The notes beneath the pieces are model-generated. The model was not told the origin of the DNA. It was given only the letters and a program-made list of their open reading frames with translations, and did not search any database. Below, in pieces: positions 46,493-55,678 of a DNA stretch of 64,000 nt. Both the position numbers and the translations under genes were made by a program. The number at the start of each line of letters is the position of its first letter. The first letter of the stretch is position 1. The stretch is from Caulobacter sp. (GTDB lineage: Bacteria; Pseudomonadota; Alphaproteobacteria; Caulobacterales; Caulobacteraceae), in assembly GCA_030680355.1 (NCBI GenBank), contig JAUXVF010000031.1:1-64000 (forward strand), written 5' to 3'.

Positions 46493-48727
46493 CTACTGCC
46501 GCGCCATCTCCGCTGCCCCGATTCCGTCGCCGTCGAGGGCCTGGTCGTCGTCCATGGTCACGGTCACCGTCTGCAGCAGGCCGGTGAAGTCGAACGGGGC
46601 GGCGTAGTCGGCCACGGGGCTGCCCCGGTCGCGGCCGATATCCAGTCCCGACCAGCTGATGAAGTTGAAAAAGCCCAGCGGGGTGGAAACCTCGCCCGCC
46701 GGCTGGCCGTCGATCAGCAGCACGATGCGCCGCTGGCCGCCGTCCGGCCTGACCGCCACGCCCAGCCGCCGCCAGCCCGGCGCGATGACCTGGTCGGAGG
46801 TCACCGTCACATGGGTCCCGCCGATGTTCATGTCATGCACCAGCCGTCCGTCGCGCACGAACAGGCTGTAGCCGCAGGTGGCGTCGCCGTGGGCGATCAG
46901 CACCCCCGCGTCGCCCGCCGCCAGCCGTGCGCTGGCCTCGATATGATAGCTGCGGCTGCGGATGTCGGGCGCGACGTCGGTGGGCACATGGCCCATGCCG
47001 CGGTGGAAGACGAACCGCTTGCGGGCGCCATGGAAACGCTGGGCGTTCTCGGCGAACCGGGCCCCGAACCGGTCGTCCAGCGGCAGCACCTTGTGCGCCT
47101 CCGCCTCGGCCCACCACAGGGCGGTCAGCTCGGCCAGCTTGTCGGGGTGGGTCGCCGCCAGATCCGTGGTCTCGGCGAAGTCGGCGTCGAGATTGTACAG
47201 CTCCCAGACATCGTCGTCGAAGGCCCGCCCCGGCGGATGGAAGGCCACCGCCTTCCAGCCGTCCCGCCAGACGCCGCGATGGCCGAACATCTCGAAATAC
47301 TGCGGTTTGGTCCGGCGCGGCGCGGCGGCGTCGAACAGCGAGGCCTTGAAGCTCGACCCCTCCAACGGCGTCTGGGCCACCCCGGCGACGCTGGCCGGCG
47401 GCGTCACCCCCAGGATGTCGAGGATCGTCGGGGTCACGTCGCAGACGTGGGTGAACTGGTCGCGCAGCTCGCCTCGCGCCGCCAGCCCGGCCGGCCAGTG
47501 GACGATCAGCGGATCGCGGATGCCGCCGCCGTGGGTGTTCTGTTTGTAGCGCCGCAGCGGCGTATTGGCGGCCATCGCCCAGCCGAGCGGGAAGTTGCTG
47601 TGGGTGTCGGGCCCGCCGATGTCGTCGATGCGGGCGATCTTCTCCTCCATCGGCTCGAACTTCATATTGTAGGGCCCCATGGCGTTGACCATGCCCAGCG
47701 GCCCGCCCTCCTGGCTGGCGCCGTTGTCCGACAGCACCAGGATCAGGGTGTCGTCCTTGAGCCCGGCCGCTTCGAGGAAGGCGACCAGCCGCGCCAGATG
47801 CTGGTCGGCGTGGTCGAGCATGGCGGCGTAGGCGCCCTGCAGCCGGGTGAACAGCCGCTGCTCGTCCGGCGCATGCTCGGCCCAGGCCCGCACATGATCG
47901 TTGCGCGGCGGCAGGTCGGTCCTCGCCGGCACCACGCCCAGCGTCTTCTGCCGGGCCAGTCGCCGGTCGCGCTCGACGTCCCAGCCCTCATTAAAGACGG
48001 CGTCGTATTTTTTTATCAACTCCTTCGGTCCCTGGTGCGGCGCATGGCAGGCGCCGAAGGCCAGCCAGGTCAGCCATGGAATGTCGGGCGCGTCGGCGGT
48101 GTGGTCGGCGATATAGCGGATGGCCTGGTCGACCAGATCGGCGGTCAGGTGATAGCCGCTCTCAAAGGTTCCCGGCGCCTCGATGGGCGTGTTGTCCCGC
48201 ACCAGTTCGGGCGCGTACTGGTCGGTCTCGGCGTCCATGAAGCCGTAGAAGCGGTCAAACCCCCGGCCCAGCGGCCAGCCGTCGAACGGCCCGCTGGCCC
48301 CGACCTCGGTCAGGGGCGTCACATGCCATTTGCCGACCATGTAGCTGCGATAGCCGTGCGGCCGCAGCATCTCCGGCAGGGTGCCGGCCTCGGCGGCGAT
48401 CTTGCCGCGATAACCGGGAAAGCCGCTGTCGAAATTGGCCAGGCAGCCGACCCCGACGCTGTGGTGGTTGCGACCGGTCAGCAGCGCCGCCCGGGTGGTC
48501 GAACACATGGCCGTGGTGTGAAACCCGGTGTAGCGCAGCCCCCCGGCGGCCAGGGCGTCGATGGTCGGGGTCTCGATCGGCGAGCCGTAGCAGCCGAAAT
48601 CGGAAAACCCGACATCGTCAAACAGCACCACCAGGATGTTGGGCGCCCCCTTGGGCGGCGGCGTCCGCTGCGGCCAGAACGGCGTGGAGTCGGCGATCGT
48701 CCGCCCGATGATCGGTCCGTCGGCCAT
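46493..48727 (-). CDS. Arylsulfatase family protein
   Basis: Alkaline-phosphatase-fold sulfatase of 744 residues from ATG 48727 (GGAGAC 7 bases upstream; longer frames lack support). NILVVLFDDVGFSDFGCYGS supplies the metal-binding aspartates. The catalytic segment is TTAMCSTTRAALLTGRNHHS, followed by LSDNGASQEGG with the second metal ligand pair. The formylglycine site reads C-S-T-T-R: the Cys is kept but the canonical Pro of C-x-P-x-R is absent. The C-terminal part (about 560-744) is an extra beta-rich domain ending near LLQTVTVTMDDDQALDGDG. No signal peptide is seen, so it is probably cytoplasmic. Confidence 0.85.
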   Translation of the reverse strand: MADGPIIGRTIADSTPFWPQRTPPPKGAPNILVVLFDDVGFSDFGCYGSPIETPTIDALAAGGLRYTGFHTTAMCSTTRAALLTGRNHHSVGVGCLANFDSGFPGYRGKIAAEAGTLPEMLRPHGYRSYMVGKWHVTPLTEVGASGPFDGWPLGRGFDRFYGFMDAETDQYAPELVRDNTPIEAPGTFESGYHLTADLVDQAIRYIADHTADAPDIPWLTWLAFGACHAPHQGPKELIKKYDAVFNEGWDVERDRRLARQKTLGVVPARTDLPPRNDHVRAWAEHAPDEQRLFTRLQGAYAAMLDHADQHLARLVAFLEAAGLKDDTLILVLSDNGASQEGGPLGMVNAMGPYNMKFEPMEEKIARIDDIGGPDTHSNFPLGWAMAANTPLRRYKQNTHGGGIRDPLIVHWPAGLAARGELRDQFTHVCDVTPTILDILGVTPPASVAGVAQTPLEGSSFKASLFDAAAPRRTKPQYFEMFGHRGVWRDGWKAVAFHPPGRAFDDDVWELYNLDADFAETTDLAATHPDKLAELTALWWAEAEAHKVLPLDDRFGARFAENAQRFHGARKRFVFHRGMGHVPTDVAPDIRSRSYHIEASARLAAGDAGVLIAHGDATCGYSLFVRDGRLVHDMNIGGTHVTVTSDQVIAPGWRRLGVAVRPDGGQRRIVLLIDGQPAGEVSTPLGFFNFISWSGLDIGRDRGSPVADYAAPFDFTGLLQTVTVTMDDDQALDGDGIGAAEMARQ

Positions 48728-48870
48728 GTCGAAGTCTCCCGCTGTCTGGCCGTCAGGATAGGGGAGGGTGGAGCAGGTTACCAGCGGGTAACGCGTGGGT
48801 GTCTTCCTTCCCCCTGGAAGGGGGCAGGGCGTGCGGGCGCTGATCAGGGGCGATGATGGCGCCCGACCGT

Positions 48871-49713
48871 TCACGCCTCCCCGGACGCGGTCTCCGGGCT
48901 GGCGTCGTCGCCGGGTCTATAGGGCCCGGTGGCGTCCTCGAACCTGTACCCCGGCGGCGGGTCCACCATCGGATGGTGCAGGTTCTGCGAGTCCCAGCCG
49001 GGCAGGATATTGCCGTCGGCGTCATAGACGGTGTCGGTCCAGCCCCCCTTGCACATCTCCCGATAGTCGTTGGCCGCTGTCTCGGGCCCGAACGTTTCCG
49101 CCCGCCAGCGCATCACGGCCCGGGAAAAGACTTCCGGCCCGTGCCACCGGTCGCCGAGCATCTTCAGGGCGATTTCGCAGGCAAAGGGATAGACCATCTC
49201 GGCGACCTCCGCGAACGTGGTCTTGAGCGGCCCGGTGAGCACCGGATACCCGTCCTCGTCGAACCCCTCGCCCGACCGTTCCAGATCGCCGACCTTGCCC
49301 AGCGTCAGCAACAGCCGGCCCAGCCGCTCGGCCTCCGCCACCCGCCCGGCCGCCATCGCCCGGGCCAGGTCCTCCATCGCTCGCTGCTTCAGCGCCTCGG
49401 GATTGGCCGCCGGCGGCGGCGGGGCCGGCAGGGCCGGGACCGGCGCCAGCCCGACCAGCCGCCGCGCTTCGTTGTCGACCGCCCCGCCCTCGACCGTCGC
49501 CTGGGCATGGGCCCGGGCGACGGCGTCGCTGTGGCGCTTCTTGGTGAAGCCGTCGCGGCAGGCGTAGCGATAGATGGTCGTCGGCGACACCTTCCACCGC
49601 GCCGCCAGCTCCCGGGCGGTGGCCCCGCCCCGATAGGCCTCGGCGATCAGCGCCCAGCTCTCCTCGGAGAGCCGGAAATGGGTGGCGGGAGCATCGGCGA
49701 CGGCGCGGGTCAT
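48871..49713 (-). CDS. Hypothetical protein with N-terminal helix-turn-helix
   Basis: Protein of 280 residues from ATG 49713. The helix-turn-helix ATARELAARWKVSPTTIYRY (about 31-50) is followed by a basic segment, a Pro/Ala linker (about 93-104) and a helical domain ending in a polar tail (WDSQNLHHPMVDPPPG). The layout recalls small terminase or transposase-associated DNA-binding proteins, but I do not recognise the family. It lies 143 bases upstream of the sulfatase on the same strand and borders a phage-type accessory patch. Confidence 0.6.
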   Translation of the reverse strand: MTRAVADAPATHFRLSEESWALIAEAYRGGATARELAARWKVSPTTIYRYACRDGFTKKRHSDAVARAHAQATVEGGAVDNEARRLVGLAPVPALPAPPPPAANPEALKQRAMEDLARAMAAGRVAEAERLGRLLLTLGKVGDLERSGEGFDEDGYPVLTGPLKTTFAEVAEMVYPFACEIALKMLGDRWHGPEVFSRAVMRWRAETFGPETAANDYREMCKGGWTDTVYDADGNILPGWDSQNLHHPMVDPPPGYRFEDATGPYRPGDDASPETASGEA

Positions 49714-49906
49714 GGCGCGCAGTGTGCGACGGGCGCGAGCGCGGCAGCGGAGACGGGCGCTGGCCGGGCGCAAGCGGCGGAAAAGGCTGGGTGTTTTTGG
49801 GTTGGCGCCGGGGACAGGGCCGGGGCTTTCCCCGAAAGCCCGTGGCCTTGCCGGTGACCGCGCCCCTCGGGGCGGAAACCGCCCTGAACCCCTTGATGGA
49901 ATGAGC

Positions 49907-49996
49907 GCGCCGGGCGGGAGCCCTGGTCAAGGACCGCGTCGCGGCCGCGCAGCGGCGGGCCGCAGGCCCGTCCTTGACCAGGACCCCCGCCGGCGC
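49907..49996. repeat. Large inverted repeat
   Basis: CCTGGTCAAGGAC (about 49922-49934) and GTCCTTGACCAGG (49970-49982) are perfect 13-bp arms with a 35-base GC-rich centre that itself forms smaller hairpins. The outer flanks (GCGCCGGGCGGG and CCCGCCGGCGC) extend the pairing with one bulge, to about 27 bases per arm. It sits in the otherwise gene-free 49714-50050 gap. It could be a bidirectional terminator or a mobile-repeat remnant. Confidence 0.6.
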
Positions 49997-50050
49997 AGAC
50001 TGGCCTTCAAGGCGTCAGGGGGAGGGGTGGCTACAGACGCTGTCGCGGCA

Positions 50051-50674
50051 TCACGCCGGGCTGACCTCGCAGGCTCCGAAAATGCCCCACTGGGTCGCCA
50101 TAGCCTTGGCGATCCCGGGAAAGAACCGCGATCGTTCCTTCCAGCGATCTGGCGAGGGCGACATATGATGAACCCTTGGCGCCCGACCACTGACAACCTC
50201 GGTCGGGACAAGGGGCGGCAGGTTCTTCAGCCAAAGACAGGTCCGCTTGGTTTCACCGTGGCCGAACTGCCATGGCTGAATGCTCTGGGCGAAGTCTTCG
50301 AAATTTATGATGCGGGTCTTGGCGTGCTTGTGCATCACCGGGTTCTCAATCGCGATCCGCTCGATGGGCGCGTTCCAGAAGTCGGAAAATAGCGCAGCGC
50401 CTTCTTCCAACTCCGCCCACATTTCCTCAATCGTCTTGCCGCGCGGCGGCGCGGTCAGCCAGCGGACACCCGAGTTGCATAGACGAGTGCAAGGCGGGTG
50501 GGCGACCATCAACAGGTCCCAGCCGTCGTTCAGGAGATCACGCGCATCGCCGATGATGTGGCGGTTCGAGCCGTCCTCGCTCGGCAGCAGGTCGCACGAC
50601 CACGCATCGTGGCCGTGGTCGAGGAAGGCGTTGCGGACTGTGCCGCTATACTCGCAGGCCACGAGGACTCTCAT
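50051..50674 (-). CDS. Phage-type DNA cytosine methyltransferase-like protein
   Basis: Protein of 207 residues from ATG 50674. MRVLVACEYSGTVRNAFLDH (1-20) resembles motif I of C5-cytosine methyltransferases, VAHPPCTRLCNSG (about 57-69) the PC motif IV, and RIAIENPVMHKHAK the ENV-type motif VI. The chain is far shorter than a normal Dcm enzyme and lacks a clear target-recognition domain. Proteins of this kind are common in phages; DNA methylation is not demonstrated for them. It suggests phage-derived accessory DNA next to the HNH gene. Confidence 0.75.
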   Translation of the reverse strand: MRVLVACEYSGTVRNAFLDHGHDAWSCDLLPSEDGSNRHIIGDARDLLNDGWDLLMVAHPPCTRLCNSGVRWLTAPPRGKTIEEMWAELEEGAALFSDFWNAPIERIAIENPVMHKHAKTRIINFEDFAQSIQPWQFGHGETKRTCLWLKNLPPLVPTEVVSGRAPRVHHMSPSPDRWKERSRFFPGIAKAMATQWGIFGACEVSPA

Positions 50675-51048
50675 GCCTGAGCCCCGCCCGTCTTTACCCC
50701 TGAAACCATCACGTCGTCGCGCCTCTTGGACTGCTCGCGGCAATCCCGCCGCGCCGCCAAGGATCGGCTATAGACGATAAGAAAATACCAGGATAGGTTG
50801 TGTTTTGCCTAGTGCGTTGGTTCTCTAAGAGGCAGCGCGAGTTTCTCCAGCGGATCGACTGATCGACATGAAGCGGGATTGGAAAGAGTGGCTCTTGGTC
50901 CTAGCGCTGCTCGTCTGCACCGTAGCGCAGCTTGGTGACTTGCTCTGGAGGATGGTGCCCCACTAGCGGACGATCTGCTTTTGGTTATGGTCACTCGGGA
51001 AGGCGGGAACTAGACGGTCCGCGTCAAACGGGTGAGACGGACGAAGGC
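50675..51048. other. Gap between phage-type gene and HNH gene, with decayed repeat
   Basis: No well-supported gene. At 50955-51035 CTAGCGGACGATCTGCTTTTGG and GACGGTCCGCGTCAAACGGG resemble the words at 33650-33780. A 32-codon hydrophobic frame at 50868-50966 is listed separately. Confidence 0.35.
50868..50966 (+). CDS. Possible 32-residue membrane peptide
   Basis: The frame from ATG 50868 to TAG 50966 would give MKRDWKEWLLVLALLVCTVA and 12 more residues, i.e. a charged N-terminus and one membrane span. There is no good ribosome site upstream, so it may not be translated. Confidence 0.25.
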   Translation: MKRDWKEWLLVLALLVCTVAQLGDLLWRMVPH

Positions 51049-51942
51049 ATGGCAAAGGGCGTCCTAACCATAAAAGCTCAGCCTAGCTACAAGGACATCC
51101 CGGGGGTTCAGTATCATTTTGGAAGTGACCTTCTGGACCGCGTGCGGCAGACTCTGAACGACAAAATCATCTTCTACGAACCTCGCCGTCCGAGCACTGA
51201 CCTAAGCAGCCGTGGTGGGCGTCAGTCCTACATTGCTGTAGCGACCCCCACTCAAATCCGACCGGACCCCGAGCTCGCCGATCACTACTTCTGCGACCTC
51301 AAGAACTATTTGGACTTCGTCAGGCCCGTAGGGTTCAGGGAAGGTGGCTCCTACTATGAAAGCCGCCTCCAGAAAGCCGACGGCAGCACAAACAGAGGCC
51401 AGTTTGGGCAGTCTGTCCGTATCATTACGGATCAAGAGTTCGATGCCATCTTCGCCGCTGGCTTCGCGGACATCTTGTCCGGAGCTCCCTCACCGGACGA
51501 CCCTGACGGTTACGATGACGACCCTCTCGTGATTGATCGCCCGCTCGTCGAATTGACCACGCTGAAGCCATTTAGAGATCGCGCTTTCCGTCGCTCAGTG
51601 AGACAGGCTTACGGAAACCGGTGCGCCGTTTCCGGCCTGGCAATTCTCGACGCCAAAGGCAACCCCGAGGTGCAGGCGGCGCACATTCGACCGGTTCGCG
51701 ACAACGGGTCGGACTCCGTCCGAAATGGGCTAGCCCTTACCGGGACGTTCCACTGGCTATTTGATCACGGCATCATCGCCATCGCCGACGATATGAAAAT
51801 TCTCGTCGCCGAGAAATTGCTTATACCTAAACTCAGGAGTATGATCAACGAAAACGGTTCTTTGAACCTCCCGAATGATAGTACAAAACGGCCCCACCCT
51901 GCATTTTTTGAGCACCATCGAAATAAATACTTCTTAGGTTAG
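51049..51942 (+). CDS. HNH endonuclease with N-terminal PUA-like domain, candidate modification-dependent restriction enzyme
   Basis: Protein of 297 residues from ATG 51049, GAAGG 2-6 bases upstream. The C-terminal HNH nuclease domain is complete: NRCAVSGLAI (about 196-205), VQAAHIRPVRDNG (about 214-226), VRNGLALTGTFHWLFDHG (about 229-246), giving His, Asn and His catalytic/metal positions. The N-terminal 160 residues (VQYHFGSDLLDRVRQTLNDK then SYIAVATPTQIRPDPELADH) have the strand order I associate with PUA/EVE-type readers fused to HNH in enzymes that cut modified DNA. That reading is inference; an ordinary restriction or toxin nuclease is possible. Confidence 0.75.
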   Translation: MAKGVLTIKAQPSYKDIPGVQYHFGSDLLDRVRQTLNDKIIFYEPRRPSTDLSSRGGRQSYIAVATPTQIRPDPELADHYFCDLKNYLDFVRPVGFREGGSYYESRLQKADGSTNRGQFGQSVRIITDQEFDAIFAAGFADILSGAPSPDDPDGYDDDPLVIDRPLVELTTLKPFRDRAFRRSVRQAYGNRCAVSGLAILDAKGNPEVQAAHIRPVRDNGSDSVRNGLALTGTFHWLFDHGIIAIADDMKILVAEKLLIPKLRSMINENGSLNLPNDSTKRPHPAFFEHHRNKYFLG

Positions 51943-51979
51943 CTATTCGATCTCGCGGCCGCTCTTAACCCCCCCAGCC

Positions 51980-52204
51980 CTACTCCGCCGCCGCAACCGC
52001 CTTCGGCCCGGGCAGCCGCGCCTTTGACCACGCGCCCGGCGCCAGCACCTTTGAAGCGCCGAGCACCTCGATGCCCACGACCCGGTCTTCGGCGTCGTAG
52101 TCGAGCACGATGCCGTCGGCGACTTCCTCGCTCTCGATGATCGGTCCGTCGCCCAGATAGATGTAGGCGGCGTCGGTCTCGGGGTCGTAGGTCATGTCAG
52201 GCAT
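51980..52204 (-). CDS. DUF2283 protein
   Basis: Protein of 74 residues from ATG 52204 (or 71 from 52195). MTYDPETDAAYIYLGDGP through GIVLDYDAEDRVVGIEVLGA is the DUF2283 signature, an all-beta protein. The family sits beside DUF4258 genes in many genomes and the pair is regarded as a putative toxin-antitoxin-like module. Its start lies within the 3' end of the DUF4258 gene (8-base overlap), so translation is coupled. Confidence 0.85.
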   Translation of the reverse strand: MPDMTYDPETDAAYIYLGDGPIIESEEVADGIVLDYDAEDRVVGIEVLGASKVLAPGAWSKARLPGPKAVAAAE

Positions 52205-52454
52205 GGCGGCGCCTCGCGCGACGGTCAAAGTGAACGCTTATAACCCGGATATGGGTTTGCGTCTCCACACAGGCCACCCGTAGCACCCTGTCGCCGTATT
52301 CGGGGATAGCCCGGAAACGTCGCTCAATCGTGGGATCGTCACGGTCCGGCTCGACCCACTCGGGCTCGCGAACCGTCCGTTCCAGCCACGTGGCGGCGAT
52401 TGACCGCTCACGCATGCGGTCGGGCGCATGGTGTGTGAAGAGCAGCGGCTTCAT
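52197..52454 (-). CDS. DUF4258 protein
   Basis: Protein of 85 residues: LLFTHHAPDRMRERSIAATW (4-23) is the DUF4258 N-terminus with the H-x4-R-M-x-E-R pattern, and RFRAIPEYGDRVLRVACVE (46-64) the central strands. The fold is barnase/RelE-like in related families, so ribonuclease activity is plausible but not shown here. It heads the DUF4258-DUF2283 pair. Confidence 0.85.
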   Translation of the reverse strand: MKPLLFTHHAPDRMRERSIAATWLERTVREPEWVEPDRDDPTIERRFRAIPEYGDRVLRVACVETQTHIRVISVHFDRRARRRHA

Positions 52455-52563
52455 GCTGCACTATCACGCGAGTTTCGCGAAGATGCAATCAAAAATAGCA
52501 ATTCACGCCATCACACGCGTCGTTTGGGCCGCGCCATTGACGGCTCTGCCTGACCCGGCCCTG

Positions 52564-52613
52564 ATCCCTCATCCGTCGGGCTCCGCCTGAAACCTTCTCC
52601 CTCGGGGAGAAGG
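52564..52613. repeat. REP-like repeat downstream of lepA
   Basis: CCCTCATCCGTCGGGCTCCG and CCTTCTCCCTCGGGGAGAAGG match the unit at 43017-43073. The CCTTCTCCC-GGGAGAAGG hairpin lies 9 bases from the lepA stop and may terminate transcription. Confidence 0.6.
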
Positions 52614-52621
52614 AACCCGGA

Positions 52622-54427
<1,806 letters not shown>

Positions 54428-54580
54428 GTCGCCCGTCTAGCACATTGGTCAGCCAAGGCGAGGGGCTGGACGGTTTCGCGGCGTTTCCTGCTTGCACTCG
54501 ACCACCGGACACATAGATACCAAGGGCGCCCGCCGGTTCTCCGGGGGTCTTTTCGCGAGCGCAAAAGAGGGGAACTCCAC

Positions 54581-55672
54581 GTGCGAGACATCCAGGCCGG
54601 ATCCGGTCGGCGAACGGCGATGCTCGCGTTGGTGGTCCTCATGCTCGCGGCCTGCGGCAAGAAGGAAGCCGTCGACGCGCCTGCCCAGAAGGCCAGCCAG
54701 ACGGTCAGCGTGCAAACGGTCACCGCGACCGCGCTGCCGCGGTCGGTTACCGCCAGCGGCGACATCGTCGCCTGGAACGAGGTCGTGGTCGGCGCCGAAA
54801 CCGGCGGTCTGACGGCGGTGGCGGTCTATGTCGACGAAGGCGCCTGGGTGCGCCAGGGCCAGCCCCTGATCAAGATGAACGACGACCTGCTGCGCGCCCA
54901 GCTGCGCCAGCAGGAAGCCAGCGTCGCCTCGGCGCGGGCGACCCTCGCCCAGGCCGACGCCGCGCTGGGCCGGGCGCGGGAGCTGAAGGATCGCGGCTAC
55001 CTGTCCCAGGCCGGACTCGACAACGCCGTGGCCGGCCAGGCCACCGCCGCCGCCCAGCTGGCCGCCGCCCAGGCCGGGCTGGCCGAGATTACCACCCGAC
55101 TGGGCCAGACCACGGTCCGCGCGCCGGTCGCCGGGCTGATCAGTTCGCGCAAGGTGGTCAAGGGCCAGATCGTCGGGGCCGGGGCCGAGCTGTTCCGCCT
55201 GGTGCGGGACGGCCGGCTGGAGCTCAACGCCGAGGTGCCGGAGACGCAGCTGTCCCTGGTCCGGGCCGGCATGCCCGCCGTCGTCGCTTCGGACCAGCTC
55301 GGCCAGGTCACCGGCCGGGTGCGGATCGTCACACCGCAGGTCAACGCCCAGAGCCGCGTGGGCCTGGTGCGCATATCCCTGTCGGCGGCCGGCGGTTTCC
55401 GGCCCGGCATGTTCGCGCGCGGAACCATCAATCTGGGCGAACAGCCCGCCCTGACCGTGCCGCAGTCGGCGGTGATCTATCGCGACAACAAACCCGGCGT
55501 CTTCGTCATCGACGCTGAATCGCGGGCCCACTTCCGGATCATCGTGGTCGGCGCGCGAACCAAGGGCGGCATGGAGGTCACCGAGGGCCTCAGCGCCGGT
55601 CAGCGCATCGCCGTCCAGGGCGCCGGCTTCCTCGCCGAGGGCGACCGCGTCCGTATCGCGCCGGCCCGGTAG
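54581..55672 (+). CDS. RND efflux periplasmic adaptor (HlyD/MFP family)
   Basis: Membrane fusion protein of 363 residues from GTG 54581 with AGGGGA 8 bases upstream. A lipoprotein signal LALVVLMLAACGKKE places Cys25 at the membrane. The lipoyl/beta-barrel region starts at about 60 (SGDIVAWNEVVVGAETGGLT), the coiled-coil hairpin lies at about 100-175 (LRQQEASVASARATLAQADA), and the C-terminal part ends in GAGFLAEGDRVRIAPAR. It is followed after 6 bases by the RND permease gene. No outer-membrane channel gene is near. Confidence 0.9.
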   Translation: MRDIQAGSGRRTAMLALVVLMLAACGKKEAVDAPAQKASQTVSVQTVTATALPRSVTASGDIVAWNEVVVGAETGGLTAVAVYVDEGAWVRQGQPLIKMNDDLLRAQLRQQEASVASARATLAQADAALGRARELKDRGYLSQAGLDNAVAGQATAAAQLAAAQAGLAEITTRLGQTTVRAPVAGLISSRKVVKGQIVGAGAELFRLVRDGRLELNAEVPETQLSLVRAGMPAVVASDQLGQVTGRVRIVTPQVNAQSRVGLVRISLSAAGGFRPGMFARGTINLGEQPALTVPQSAVIYRDNKPGVFVIDAESRAHFRIIVVGARTKGGMEVTEGLSAGQRIAVQGAGFLAEGDRVRIAPAR

Positions 55673-55678
55673 CGGCTG

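Noticed and set aside
46811-48856. 681-codon plus-strand open frame
   Set aside because: Antisense to the sulfatase gene, whose motifs are clear.
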